Shown: positions 8,067-14,904 of the stretch, piece after piece
Layout of the letters: every line of letters begins with the position of its first letter
Numbering within the stretch: the stretch's first letter is position 1
NCBI GenBank assembly: GCA_913060595.1
Contig: CAJXSA010000040.1
Coordinates: 1-15,252, forward strand
DNA from: an uncultured Ignavibacteria bacterium
GTDB lineage: Bacteria > Bacteroidota > Ignavibacteria > SZUA-365
Length of the DNA: 15,252 nucleotides
Reading direction: 5' to 3'
Position numbers and translations under genes: made by a program
The notes under the pieces: generated by a model
Database searches by the model: none
Seen by the model: the letters and a program-made list of their open reading frames with translations, nothing else
Told to the model about the DNA's origin: nothing

Positions 8067-9433
8067 GAGGTCTGCAACTGTTGAATAAAGCTGAGTCGGG
8101 CGGGACTGCCGCCCTGCCGCGGGAGGGCCGCGTGCGCGTCGAGACGGACCCCGCACACCCAGACGATTCCGCTGTCGCCGCTGAGCACCGGTATGTTCCG
8201 TCGTGCGAGGGCGGAAAAGCCCGCGGCGGCGAGGAAGCGCCCGACGTGCGCGCCGCGGCGGCCGCCGATAGGATCGAAGCGGTCGTCTTCCGTCCACGCG
8301 CGCAGGGTGAGCGCGCTGCCTGTGCGCTCGAGGTCGATGAATTCCTCGGACGGGTCAGGATGGAAACGAACGTCCTCCCGCGAAACGCGCTGAAAGGTGA
8401 ACTCCGCCACACCATAGTGCACCGCCGAACCGGGCGTCACCGGGTGTTGCGCCGGCGGATCCTCCGGTCCGCTGATGACAATGGCATCCCGTTCCCTGAA
8501 AGCGCGAAAGCCGTCACGCAGGACGGCGGCATTTCCCGTCGCGGCATCGATAAGATGCTGCAGGGAAAGGACTTCATCGAAAAGGGCCGCGTTGCCGCGC
8601 AGACGGGTGAGCGCATGACGCAGCAGCGCGAACTGCTCATACTCAAAATACCCTTTCAGGGGCTGAACCGCAACATATACGGCCTCACCGCGACGATGCA
8701 GCGCGGCGTCCGCAAGCTGCGCGACATGCCCTTCGAGAAAGGTGTCGAGTGCACGGAAGAGCCGCGCCGTGTCGAGTACGCTTTTCGTCCAAACGGTACC
8801 CGCATGCGTCTCAATGGCTGGAATGACATGGTGCCGCAGGGAGTTGCGTGCGTACGCGTCACTGTCGTTGGAGCTGTCATGGCGCCAGGTGAGTTCGCGG
8901 TCCTTTGCGTATCGCTCGAGTTCGTCGCGGGATTCCGCGAGCAGGGGCCGAAGCAGCCCGTCGCGCGCCGCTGCCATGCCCGCCAGTCCCCGCACGCCGC
9001 TGCCGCGAAGAAAATGCGCCAGGACGGTTTCCGCCTGGTCGTCCGCGTGATGGCCCAGCAGAATGGCCTCAGCCTTCGCTTCCACGCGCATTGCCTCCAG
9101 CGCCGCGTAGCGCAGATCACGTGCGACGGCCTGCAATGAACCTCCGTCCCGTTCCAGTGCCACGCGCACATCGACGTGCCGCAGTGCGAACGCAGCGCCG
9201 TGCCGTTCGGCGAACGCCTGCACGAAGGCCGCATCCGCGTCTGCATCGTCGCGGAGTCCGTGATGCACGTGCGCGAGCACCAGCCGCAGAGACCAGCGGC
9301 GGCCGATGTCCGCCATGACATCGGCAAGCACTGTCGAGTCGAGTCCGCCGCTCGCCGCCACCATCAGGGTGCCGCCGCGGGCGAGAGCGCCGTGGAGGCG
9401 CAGGAACTCCGTACAGCGCGTGACAAGGGACAT
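8063..9433 (-). CDS. tilS: tRNA(Ile)-lysidine synthetase TilS
   Basis: A 456-residue enzyme that attaches lysine to C34 of the CAU-anticodon tRNA-Ile, so that it reads AUA and is charged with isoleucine. It is essential in most bacteria. The N-type PP-loop SGGLDS is at 28-33 and binds ATP. The usual HVHHGLR (55-61) and LGHHADDQAETVL (125-137) follow, then the family's RNSLRHHVIP segment near residue 200. The C-terminal TilS domain is recognisable: WTEDDRFDPIGG, GRFLAAAGFSALARRNIPVL and GIVWVCGVRLDAHA, so this is the long (E. coli-like) form. The start shares one base with the upstream stop; the stop overlaps hpt by 4 bases. All catalytic residues I can check are present. Confidence 0.96.
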   Translation of the reverse strand: MSLVTRCTEFLRLHGALARGGTLMVAASGGLDSTVLADVMADIGRRWSLRLVLAHVHHGLRDDADADAAFVQAFAERHGAAFALRHVDVRVALERDGGSLQAVARDLRYAALEAMRVEAKAEAILLGHHADDQAETVLAHFLRGSGVRGLAGMAAARDGLLRPLLAESRDELERYAKDRELTWRHDSSNDSDAYARNSLRHHVIPAIETHAGTVWTKSVLDTARLFRALDTFLEGHVAQLADAALHRRGEAVYVAVQPLKGYFEYEQFALLRHALTRLRGNAALFDEVLSLQHLIDAATGNAAVLRDGFRAFRERDAIVISGPEDPPAQHPVTPGSAVHYGVAEFTFQRVSREDVRFHPDPSEEFIDLERTGSALTLRAWTEDDRFDPIGGRRGAHVGRFLAAAGFSALARRNIPVLSGDSGIVWVCGVRLDAHAALPRQGGSPARLSFIQQLQTS

Positions 9434-9876
9434 CAGCCTGCGTCCCCGTCGTCCGGTGCGTTCTGTGACATTTCCAGTTCCCAGTTCTTCAGCCAGGCAA
9501 AATCCTCGGCGAGTCCGACCAGGTGGCGGAGGGCATCCTGGCTGACCGCCAGCAGGTGGCGCTCCGCCATGCCGCGGAAGTCCTCGTCGGCGTCGGCCAC
9601 GAAGTCCTTCACTTTCGCGTGAAAACTGTGCACGCCATAGGAGAATTCCTCCTCGAGCTTCGCGTACAGTTCCGTCTCGGGTGTCTGACGCTTGATGGCC
9701 GACTGCACGCGCGTGAGGTATTTCGCAGTGAAGGAGAGGTCGCCCAGCGCTTCGTGCTTTCCGTGTTCCGCTGCGTGCTGCAGGAAATGCGCCAGCATCT
9801 CCGGGTCACGCAGACCGTTCCGTGCATACGCGGAGAGCACCGAGATAATTTCACGTACCTGGGACGAGATTTCCAT
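9433..9876 (-). CDS. Small helical protein of unknown function, first gene of the operon
   Basis: A 147-residue soluble protein with no signal peptide or membrane segment that I do not recognise. It looks all-helical and acidic at the C-terminus (SQNAPDDGDAG). I see no catalytic motif; conspicuous spots are AAEHGKHEALGDLSFTAKYL (34-53) and LAEDFAWLKNWELEM near the end. The frame extends upstream to 10173, but the extension runs through the intergenic region. The ATG at 9876 has AAGGA 8 bases upstream, a good Shine-Dalgarno, so I use it. Its TGA overlaps the tilS ATG by one base, which points to co-translation with tilS. As first gene of the run it is likely real, but its job is unknown. Confidence 0.8.
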   Translation of the reverse strand: MEISSQVREIISVLSAYARNGLRDPEMLAHFLQHAAEHGKHEALGDLSFTAKYLTRVQSAIKRQTPETELYAKLEEEFSYGVHSFHAKVKDFVADADEDFRGMAERHLLAVSQDALRHLVGLAEDFAWLKNWELEMSQNAPDDGDAG

Positions 9877-10152
9877 GGGAAAATCCTTTCTGAAACGAGG
9901 AAAACACATGCAATTCCATAAACATACGCAAAACAGCGAGGGCGGGAAAGGGGAATGCGGCCCGCCGCGGCGGTGTGGAACCGCACGCGCATCCGGGACG
10001 TATGACGGGGAGAAGCGACAGACAGCGTTGCCGTAACACCGTTGATTTTGTTGCATTTCAAGCGATAAAAAAGTAGTTTGACCTCCTGATGGCACATCGT
10101 GTACACAACCCCGAGATATCGTAGTCACCTTCATAGTTTTTTGCGGAGTATT
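9877..10152. promoter_or_regulatory. Divergent intergenic region, probable promoters for both operons
   Basis: These 276 bases separate the minus-strand operon from the plus-strand GH57-like gene. About 10040-10080 is an AT-rich island in otherwise GC-rich sequence. On the plus strand TTGATT (10042) is followed about 17 bases later by ATAAAA (10065), and TTTG (10047-10050) is followed 23 bases later by TAGTTTG (10074-10080), the latter loosely like a Bacteroidota-type promoter. Neither match is strong. GTGTACAC at 10099-10106 is a perfect 8-base palindrome, and GCGGT/ACCGC at 9970-9984 can form a small hairpin. I find no convincing promoter for the minus strand. No coding sequence is credible here. 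Confidence 0.4.
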
Positions 10153-12735
10153 ATGAAACGCAGCTTCTTCCACCTGCTGGTTGCTACCCTGTTTGTATCC
10201 GTCCTGGCAAACGCCCAGCCCTCGAAAAGCGGTGACGGCATTACCTTCAACTTTGAAAATCCCGATGCTTCATCCGTTTCCCTCGTCGGTGATTTCAATG
10301 CCTGGTCCACCGAAGCCGACCCCATGAGCAAGTCCGAGGGCGGCAGCTGGACCGTGACGGTCGACCTTCTCCCCGGCACCTACCAGTATGCCTACATGGT
10401 CGACGGCAGCAGCATAGCGATTGATCCCAAGAACCCCCTCACCTTCGAATCGGTCGACGGCCGCCGGCTCAACTCGCTGGTTTCCATCGGGGAAGACGGC
10501 AAGCTCCTGACACAGGGGTACCCGGTCCGGAAGAACCTGAACGACTCCTATCCCAAGAAAGGCGGCACTGTGTTTCTCAACATGGTGTTCCGCCATCATC
10601 TCCCGCTCTACTACGACGTGGAGAAGGATCATATCGTCGCTCCCTTCGTGCGCCAGCACGCGCTGCGCGATTATTTCGAGCTGGCCGACGTGATTCAACG
10701 CTACCCGAACGTGCACGCGACGGCGGTGCTCTCGCCGACGCTGCTCTGGCAGGTGCAGGAGATTTACGTCAAGCGCCTCGAACCCTACATCGAGAAGTAC
10801 CGTCCGAACAATCCGCGGTACGCAGACATGGACGGCGCGCGCTTCCTTCGCGATATGAAGGGCAAGACCGATCCCTGGATCGACGCCTGCCTGACCCCGG
10901 CCGAACAGCTGAGCGAAGAGGACAAGGCCGTGCTCTACAAGAATGAGTGGAATGCATTCACGATGAGCCAGGTCCGCCTGCACCGCTATCCCGAGCTGAC
11001 GGCGCTGTACGAAAAATGGCGCGACAGCAACGGCAACCCGAATTACACCACGCAGGAGCTCCGCCTGCTCAAGTTCATGGCCATCTTCACGAACTTCGAC
11101 ACCGAGTTCTACGAGCGCCGCGTCCCCCTGATCCAGACGGGCACGCGCATCTACCGTTCACTCGACATGCGCGATCTCGTCTCCTTCCGCAGTGACGGGA
11201 AGTACTACCTGAAGCGTGAAATCACCGAGGATGACTGCGAACGCATCGTGGCGTCGATCTGGTACGTGATGGCAAGCATCGTGCCGGCTTTCGACAAGGC
11301 GCAGTTCAATGCCAAGGCGATGATCGGACAGCTCGAACTCGCGGCCACCTCCTACTCCGACGCCGTGCTACCGCTGCTCATCAACTCGGACGTCGCTAAA
11401 GAGGCGGACCCGAACATCAATCTTCCCGCGACCTATGCGCATCCCGAGGACGCCGATGCCCAGCTGAAGATGTCCCTGGCCGCGTACAAGAAATATTTCA
11501 ACGCCACGCCGACCGGCTATGTCGCGCCGTACGGTGCGATCAGTCCCGCCGTGATTCCCGTGCTCAAGGACAACGGCTTCGAATGGTTCACGTCCGACGA
11601 GCAGGTGCTGGCCAACAGCGCACCGAAGAATCTGCCCAGCACCCTGCCCTACATGGTGACGGTGGACGACAAGACCATGTACGGCGCTTTCGCCAACGGT
11701 CTGCTCACCAACCGCGTCAACTGGGTGTACCGCAATTACTACGCGGAAAACTCCGCGGACGATTTCATCGAGAACGTCCTTGCCATGGCGCCCAACAACC
11801 CGAAGAAGCACGCCCTGGTGACAGTGGTCATCGACGGTGACGACGCATGGGCGCATTATCAGAGGGACATCGACGGCAAGGGCATTATCAACGGCATCTA
11901 CCGCAAGCTCAACAAGCTGTTCAAGAGCCGCACCGTGGTGTCGGTCACGATGTCCGAGTATATCCACGGCAACCGTATGCGCGGCGTTCCGCCGCATCGT
12001 CCGGCGGACTTCGACGCCATCAAGGATCTCGCCGCCGGCTCCCGCTTCAACGGCAAGTTCAACCAGTGGATCGGCACGCGCGAAACGAACAAAGCCTGGG
12101 ATTACCTCCGCCAGACACGGAAAGGCATCAGCGGCAGCGCCGCAGCGGCCACCACAGAGGAATACATCGACAGCTTCACGACGCAGCCGTTCAACTTCTT
12201 CTACGGCGCGACCAGTCCGCACTGGATGGAAGCGTTCAACAAGAACTCGGTCATGAACATGAGTCCCAAGCCGTTCGAGGAAGCCTACCGCACAATGCTC
12301 GCACAGAGCTACACCCTGGCAGGCATGTCCAAGCCGGCGACACTTTCGTCCTTCGTCAATCCCTCCGAATACAAGCCGGACTGGACCGCGCCGCGCAAGC
12401 GCACGCGGGTCACCTTCGTTTGCCGACTCGTCGATCGCGAAGCCATCACGTCCGTGTTCCTCGCGGGGAACCGCAAGGAACTCGCGAACATGGAACCCAA
12501 CACCATCCGGATGTGGGACAACGGCGAAAACGGTGACAAGAACTTCGGAGACAACGCATGGACGCTGATCGTCGAACTCGACGAGGGCGAACTGCTCTAC
12601 AAATACTCGAACTCCGGCGGCCAGGGCACCTGGGACGGTGCAGAAACCTTCCCCGATGAGTGGCGCAGCATTACCATTTCCGGCGACAAGATGACGGTGG
12701 AGGACATCTTCGCACGTATTAAAAACCGGTATTGA
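10153..12735 (+). CDS. Exported CBM48 / GH57-like / CBM20-like protein, probably catalytically altered
   Basis: An 860-residue protein. The start (ATG 10153) has GGAG 7 bases upstream and gives signal peptide MKRSFFHLLVATLFVSVLANA; an upstream GTG at 10099 is unlikely. Residues about 27-90 form an AMPK/CBM48-like module (VSLVGDFNAWS, WTVTVDLLPGTYQYAYMVDG). Residues about 140-700 resemble GH57 glucan-active enzymes: RHHLP at 147-151, GAISPAVIPVL from 461, WFTSDEQVL at 478-486, VVIDGDDAWAHY at 558-569, and NGKFNQWIGTRETNKAWDYL around 635-655. Residues about 752-850 look like a CBM20-type starch-binding domain. Several positions expected to be catalytic differ: Tyr460 stands where the nucleophile Glu normally is, DDAW replaces ENAW, and FNFFYGATS (680-688) replaces WFWWYGDD. 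I infer an alpha-glucan-binding exported protein of uncertain activity. It has its own terminator downstream. Confidence 0.8.
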   Translation: MKRSFFHLLVATLFVSVLANAQPSKSGDGITFNFENPDASSVSLVGDFNAWSTEADPMSKSEGGSWTVTVDLLPGTYQYAYMVDGSSIAIDPKNPLTFESVDGRRLNSLVSIGEDGKLLTQGYPVRKNLNDSYPKKGGTVFLNMVFRHHLPLYYDVEKDHIVAPFVRQHALRDYFELADVIQRYPNVHATAVLSPTLLWQVQEIYVKRLEPYIEKYRPNNPRYADMDGARFLRDMKGKTDPWIDACLTPAEQLSEEDKAVLYKNEWNAFTMSQVRLHRYPELTALYEKWRDSNGNPNYTTQELRLLKFMAIFTNFDTEFYERRVPLIQTGTRIYRSLDMRDLVSFRSDGKYYLKREITEDDCERIVASIWYVMASIVPAFDKAQFNAKAMIGQLELAATSYSDAVLPLLINSDVAKEADPNINLPATYAHPEDADAQLKMSLAAYKKYFNATPTGYVAPYGAISPAVIPVLKDNGFEWFTSDEQVLANSAPKNLPSTLPYMVTVDDKTMYGAFANGLLTNRVNWVYRNYYAENSADDFIENVLAMAPNNPKKHALVTVVIDGDDAWAHYQRDIDGKGIINGIYRKLNKLFKSRTVVSVTMSEYIHGNRMRGVPPHRPADFDAIKDLAAGSRFNGKFNQWIGTRETNKAWDYLRQTRKGISGSAAAATTEEYIDSFTTQPFNFFYGATSPHWMEAFNKNSVMNMSPKPFEEAYRTMLAQSYTLAGMSKPATLSSFVNPSEYKPDWTAPRKRTRVTFVCRLVDREAITSVFLAGNRKELANMEPNTIRMWDNGENGDKNFGDNAWTLIVELDEGELLYKYSNSGGQGTWDGAETFPDEWRSITISGDKMTVEDIFARIKNRY

Positions 12736-12748
12736 TTTTCCGCATGGA

Positions 12749-12786
12749 AAACCGGGACATCGTCGAACGATGTCCCGGTTTTTTTT
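12749..12786 (+). terminator. Rho-independent terminator after the GH57-like gene
   Basis: ACCGGGACATCGT at 12751-12763 pairs perfectly with ACGATGTCCCGGT at 12767-12779 around a 3-base CGA loop. Two flanking A-T pairs extend the stem, and a run of eight T (12779-12786) follows. This is a strong intrinsic terminator, 14 bases after the stop codon. It ends only 12 bases before the ATG of the next gene. Confidence 0.95.
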
Positions 12787-12798
12787 GCCTCGCAAACG

Positions 12799-13416
12799 AT
12801 GAACGCCAGTATCCCCCTCTATAACCAGACCAGGTACACGCGGGAAGATCTCATCCAGGACATCTCCACGCGTGTCGATCCGGTGGATCTGACCACCGTG
12901 CTCGGTGCATTCGAGATGGCCGGCAGCGTGCACGAATATCAGCTGCGCAACGATTCGACACCGTACTTCTGGCATCTCTCACGCGTGGCTTCCATCGTGA
13001 TCCGTGAACTCGAATACTACAACGGCGATGTCATCAGCGCCGCCCTCCTGCATGACGTCCTCGAAGACAGTGACATCATCACGGCGGAAGTCATCAAGTA
13101 CAATTTCAACGCCTACATCTCCTACATCGTCGAAGTCCTGACGAAAAACATCCACCTGCTCGGCGTGCAGCGCACGCAGGAAGACCACGCGTATATCGAG
13201 CGTCTTCGTTTCGCAAGCGTCGACTGCAAAATCGTGAAGTTCGCCGAGCGCCTCGACAACTACCGCTGCCTCGAGTTCGGCGTCAAGCGCAACCCGTTCC
13301 GCTACATCGAGGAGACCGAGCGTGACTACTACCCGATGGCCGAGGCGGAAGACAATGACATGCTGCGGCGCATCGTCGAGGAGATGGACAGCATCAAGCA
13401 TAAACTCTTCACCTAG
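12799..13416 (+). CDS. Single-domain HD phosphohydrolase, SpoT/MESH1-like
   Basis: A 205-residue soluble protein resembling the (p)ppGpp hydrolase HD domain of Rel/SpoT without a synthetase, TGS or ACT domain, as in the small alarmone hydrolases (MESH1 type). Matching positions: AFEMAGSVHEYQLR (37-50), PYFWHLSRVA with H59 as first metal ligand, ALLHDVLED (82-90) with H85/D86 and the E89/D90 pair, VEVLTKN (111-117), and KFAERLDNYR (147-156) with N154. In Rel enzymes the last motif is ADR-LHN and its Asp binds the metal; here it is Glu150. The role would be degrading (p)ppGpp or a related nucleotide, but the target is not proven. No Shine-Dalgarno is visible before the ATG. The gene follows a terminator by 12 bases and lies 77 bases before dtd. 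Confidence 0.8.
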   Translation: MNASIPLYNQTRYTREDLIQDISTRVDPVDLTTVLGAFEMAGSVHEYQLRNDSTPYFWHLSRVASIVIRELEYYNGDVISAALLHDVLEDSDIITAEVIKYNFNAYISYIVEVLTKNIHLLGVQRTQEDHAYIERLRFASVDCKIVKFAERLDNYRCLEFGVKRNPFRYIEETERDYYPMAEAEDNDMLRRIVEEMDSIKHKLFT

Positions 13417-13493
13417 CGTCGTTTCCCCTCTGCTGCGTACATTCCCTGTAGCATCGTCCACCACCTGAACTGTTTCACCCGGCACGAGGCCTC

Positions 13494-13958
13494 ATGCGTC
13501 TGCTCATCCAGCGCGTTTCCCGCGCATCCGTCACCGTCGACTCCCGCATCACCGGCGACATCGGTCCCGGCCTGCTCGTCCTGCTCGGTGTGCGCCACGG
13601 CGACACCGATGAAGACGCCCGGTACCTGGCGTCGCGCATTTCACGACTGCGCATATTCAACGATGCGGACGGGAAGATGAATCTCTCTGTCGAGGACACG
13701 GGTGGCAGTGCGCTTGTCGTTTCTCAGTTCACTCTGCACGCGGACACACGCAAGGGCAACCGACCCAGCTACGGTCATGCCGCGGAACCGGCACTGGCGG
13801 AGCGCCTCTACGAGCTGTTCGTTGCGGAACTGCGCGGCCTGCTCGGGGACGGTCGCGTCGCGACCGGTGAATTCGCCGCGATGATGGACGTGGCCCTGGT
13901 CAACGACGGTCCGGTCACAATCATGCTCAAAAGCAAGTCAGAGTACGCCGATGACTGA
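13494..13958 (+). CDS. dtd: D-aminoacyl-tRNA deacylase
   Basis: A 154-residue enzyme that removes D-amino acids (and glycine mischarged on tRNA-Ala) from tRNA, a cytoplasmic proofreading step. It begins MRLLIQRVSRASVTVD, the standard DTD N-terminus. It carries the SQFTLHAD motif near residue 80, followed by TRKGNRPSY, and the C-terminal VNDGPVTIML segment with the Gly-Pro pair that gives chiral selection. Length is slightly above the usual 145 or so because of a short tail (KSKSEYADD). GAGG lies 4 bases before the ATG. The stop overlaps the next gene's start by 8 bases. The 77 bases ahead of it (13417-13493) show no feature I can name. Confidence 0.97.
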   Translation: MRLLIQRVSRASVTVDSRITGDIGPGLLVLLGVRHGDTDEDARYLASRISRLRIFNDADGKMNLSVEDTGGSALVVSQFTLHADTRKGNRPSYGHAAEPALAERLYELFVAELRGLLGDGRVATGEFAAMMDVALVNDGPVTIMLKSKSEYADD

Positions 13959-14880
13959 GCCGCGTCGCAATCGCGTGCTGCTCGTCTTTCTCGACGGTGT
14001 GGGACTCGGCGCGAGGGATCCGCGGCGCAATCCCCTTTTCGCTGCGCCCATGTCCTTCCTGCGCTCCCTGCTGGGGGACCTCCCCTCTCTCGGACGCCGC
14101 AGCATCACTTCCCCCGAAGCCATCTGTGTCGCGGCGGACGCAAATCTCGGCGTGCCCGGACTGCCCCAGAGCGGCACCGGACAGTCGACACTGTACACGG
14201 GCAAAAACACTGCACGCATTATCCGCCAGCACTTCGGTCCCTATCTCTACTCGACGCTGAAACCCGTGGTAGAGCAGCACAACATCTTCGAGCAGCTCTG
14301 CGACAACGGTGACGGCCTGTCTGTCGCGCTGGCGAACGCCTTTCCCCAGCGCTTTTTCGATTATCTCGCCGGCCCGCGCCGCCGCATGGTCGCTGGCATG
14401 TACGCAGCGCTCACTGCAGGCGTGCCCTTCCGCGATATCGATGCGCTCAAGAACGGCATCGCCGTGTCAACGGACATCACCGCCGAGCGCTGGGCGCAGA
14501 TCGGCCATCCCGACGCCCCGGTGGTCCGTCCACGCGAAGCGGGCGGCATACTGGCCGGTGTGGCGGACAATCACGACTTCACACTTTTCGAGTACTTCAC
14601 CACCGACAAGGCCGGACATGCGATGGATATGGATCTCGCCGTATCCACTCTTACAGACGTCGACGACATGCTGCGCGGCATCTACGAACACGTGGACCGC
14701 ACGCGCACGCTCGTGATCGTGACCAGCGATCACGGCAATCTCGAGGAGATCGGCATCAAGACGCACACCCGCCATCCCGTTCCCCTGCTGCTGTTCGGAA
14801 ACCACGGGGATTTCCCCGTGAGGTCAGTCACTTCCATCTCGCATCTCGTTCCCGCGATACGTAGCTTTCTCCAGGGATAA
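13951..14880 (+). CDS. Alkaline-phosphatase-superfamily metalloenzyme, phosphoglycerate mutase-like
   Basis: A 309-residue protein with the two-metal core of the alkaline phosphatase superfamily, closest in style to cofactor-independent phosphoglycerate mutase and phosphopentomutase. Metal and nucleophile sites: D15 (FLDGVGLG), a Ser/Thr nucleophile in SGTGQSTLYTG (74-84), D219 and H223 (TTDKAGH), D260 and H261 (TSDHGNLEE), and H272 (THTRHPVP). It is much shorter than iPGM (about 510 residues), so the large inserted phosphotransferase domain is reduced to a small cap (about 90-200). A glycolytic role is therefore doubtful, and the substrate is unknown. It overlaps dtd by 8 bases and lies 24 bases before comEC; the three probably form one transcript. 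Confidence 0.8.
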   Translation: MTEPRRNRVLLVFLDGVGLGARDPRRNPLFAAPMSFLRSLLGDLPSLGRRSITSPEAICVAADANLGVPGLPQSGTGQSTLYTGKNTARIIRQHFGPYLYSTLKPVVEQHNIFEQLCDNGDGLSVALANAFPQRFFDYLAGPRRRMVAGMYAALTAGVPFRDIDALKNGIAVSTDITAERWAQIGHPDAPVVRPREAGGILAGVADNHDFTLFEYFTTDKAGHAMDMDLAVSTLTDVDDMLRGIYEHVDRTRTLVIVTSDHGNLEEIGIKTHTRHPVPLLLFGNHGDFPVRSVTSISHLVPAIRSFLQG

Positions 14881-14904
14881 CACCCACGTTCGGGGAGAAC
14901 GCTC

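Noticed and set aside
8067..8297. N-terminal extension of hpt
   Set aside because: The added 77 residues are Arg/Pro-rich sequence from within tilS. The ATG at 8066 overlaps the tilS stop and fits the family length.
10099..10152. Upstream GTG start for the GH57-like gene
   Set aside because: The ATG at 10153 has GGAG at proper spacing and begins a typical signal peptide, which the extension would bury.
9877..10173. N-terminal extension of the 147-residue operon leader gene
   Set aside because: It would cover the whole divergent promoter region. The ATG at 9876 has a good Shine-Dalgarno sequence.
11368..12975. 535-codon open frame on the minus strand opposite the GH57-like gene
   Set aside because: It is antisense to a well-supported coding frame with signal peptide and domains, and it runs across the terminator hairpin.
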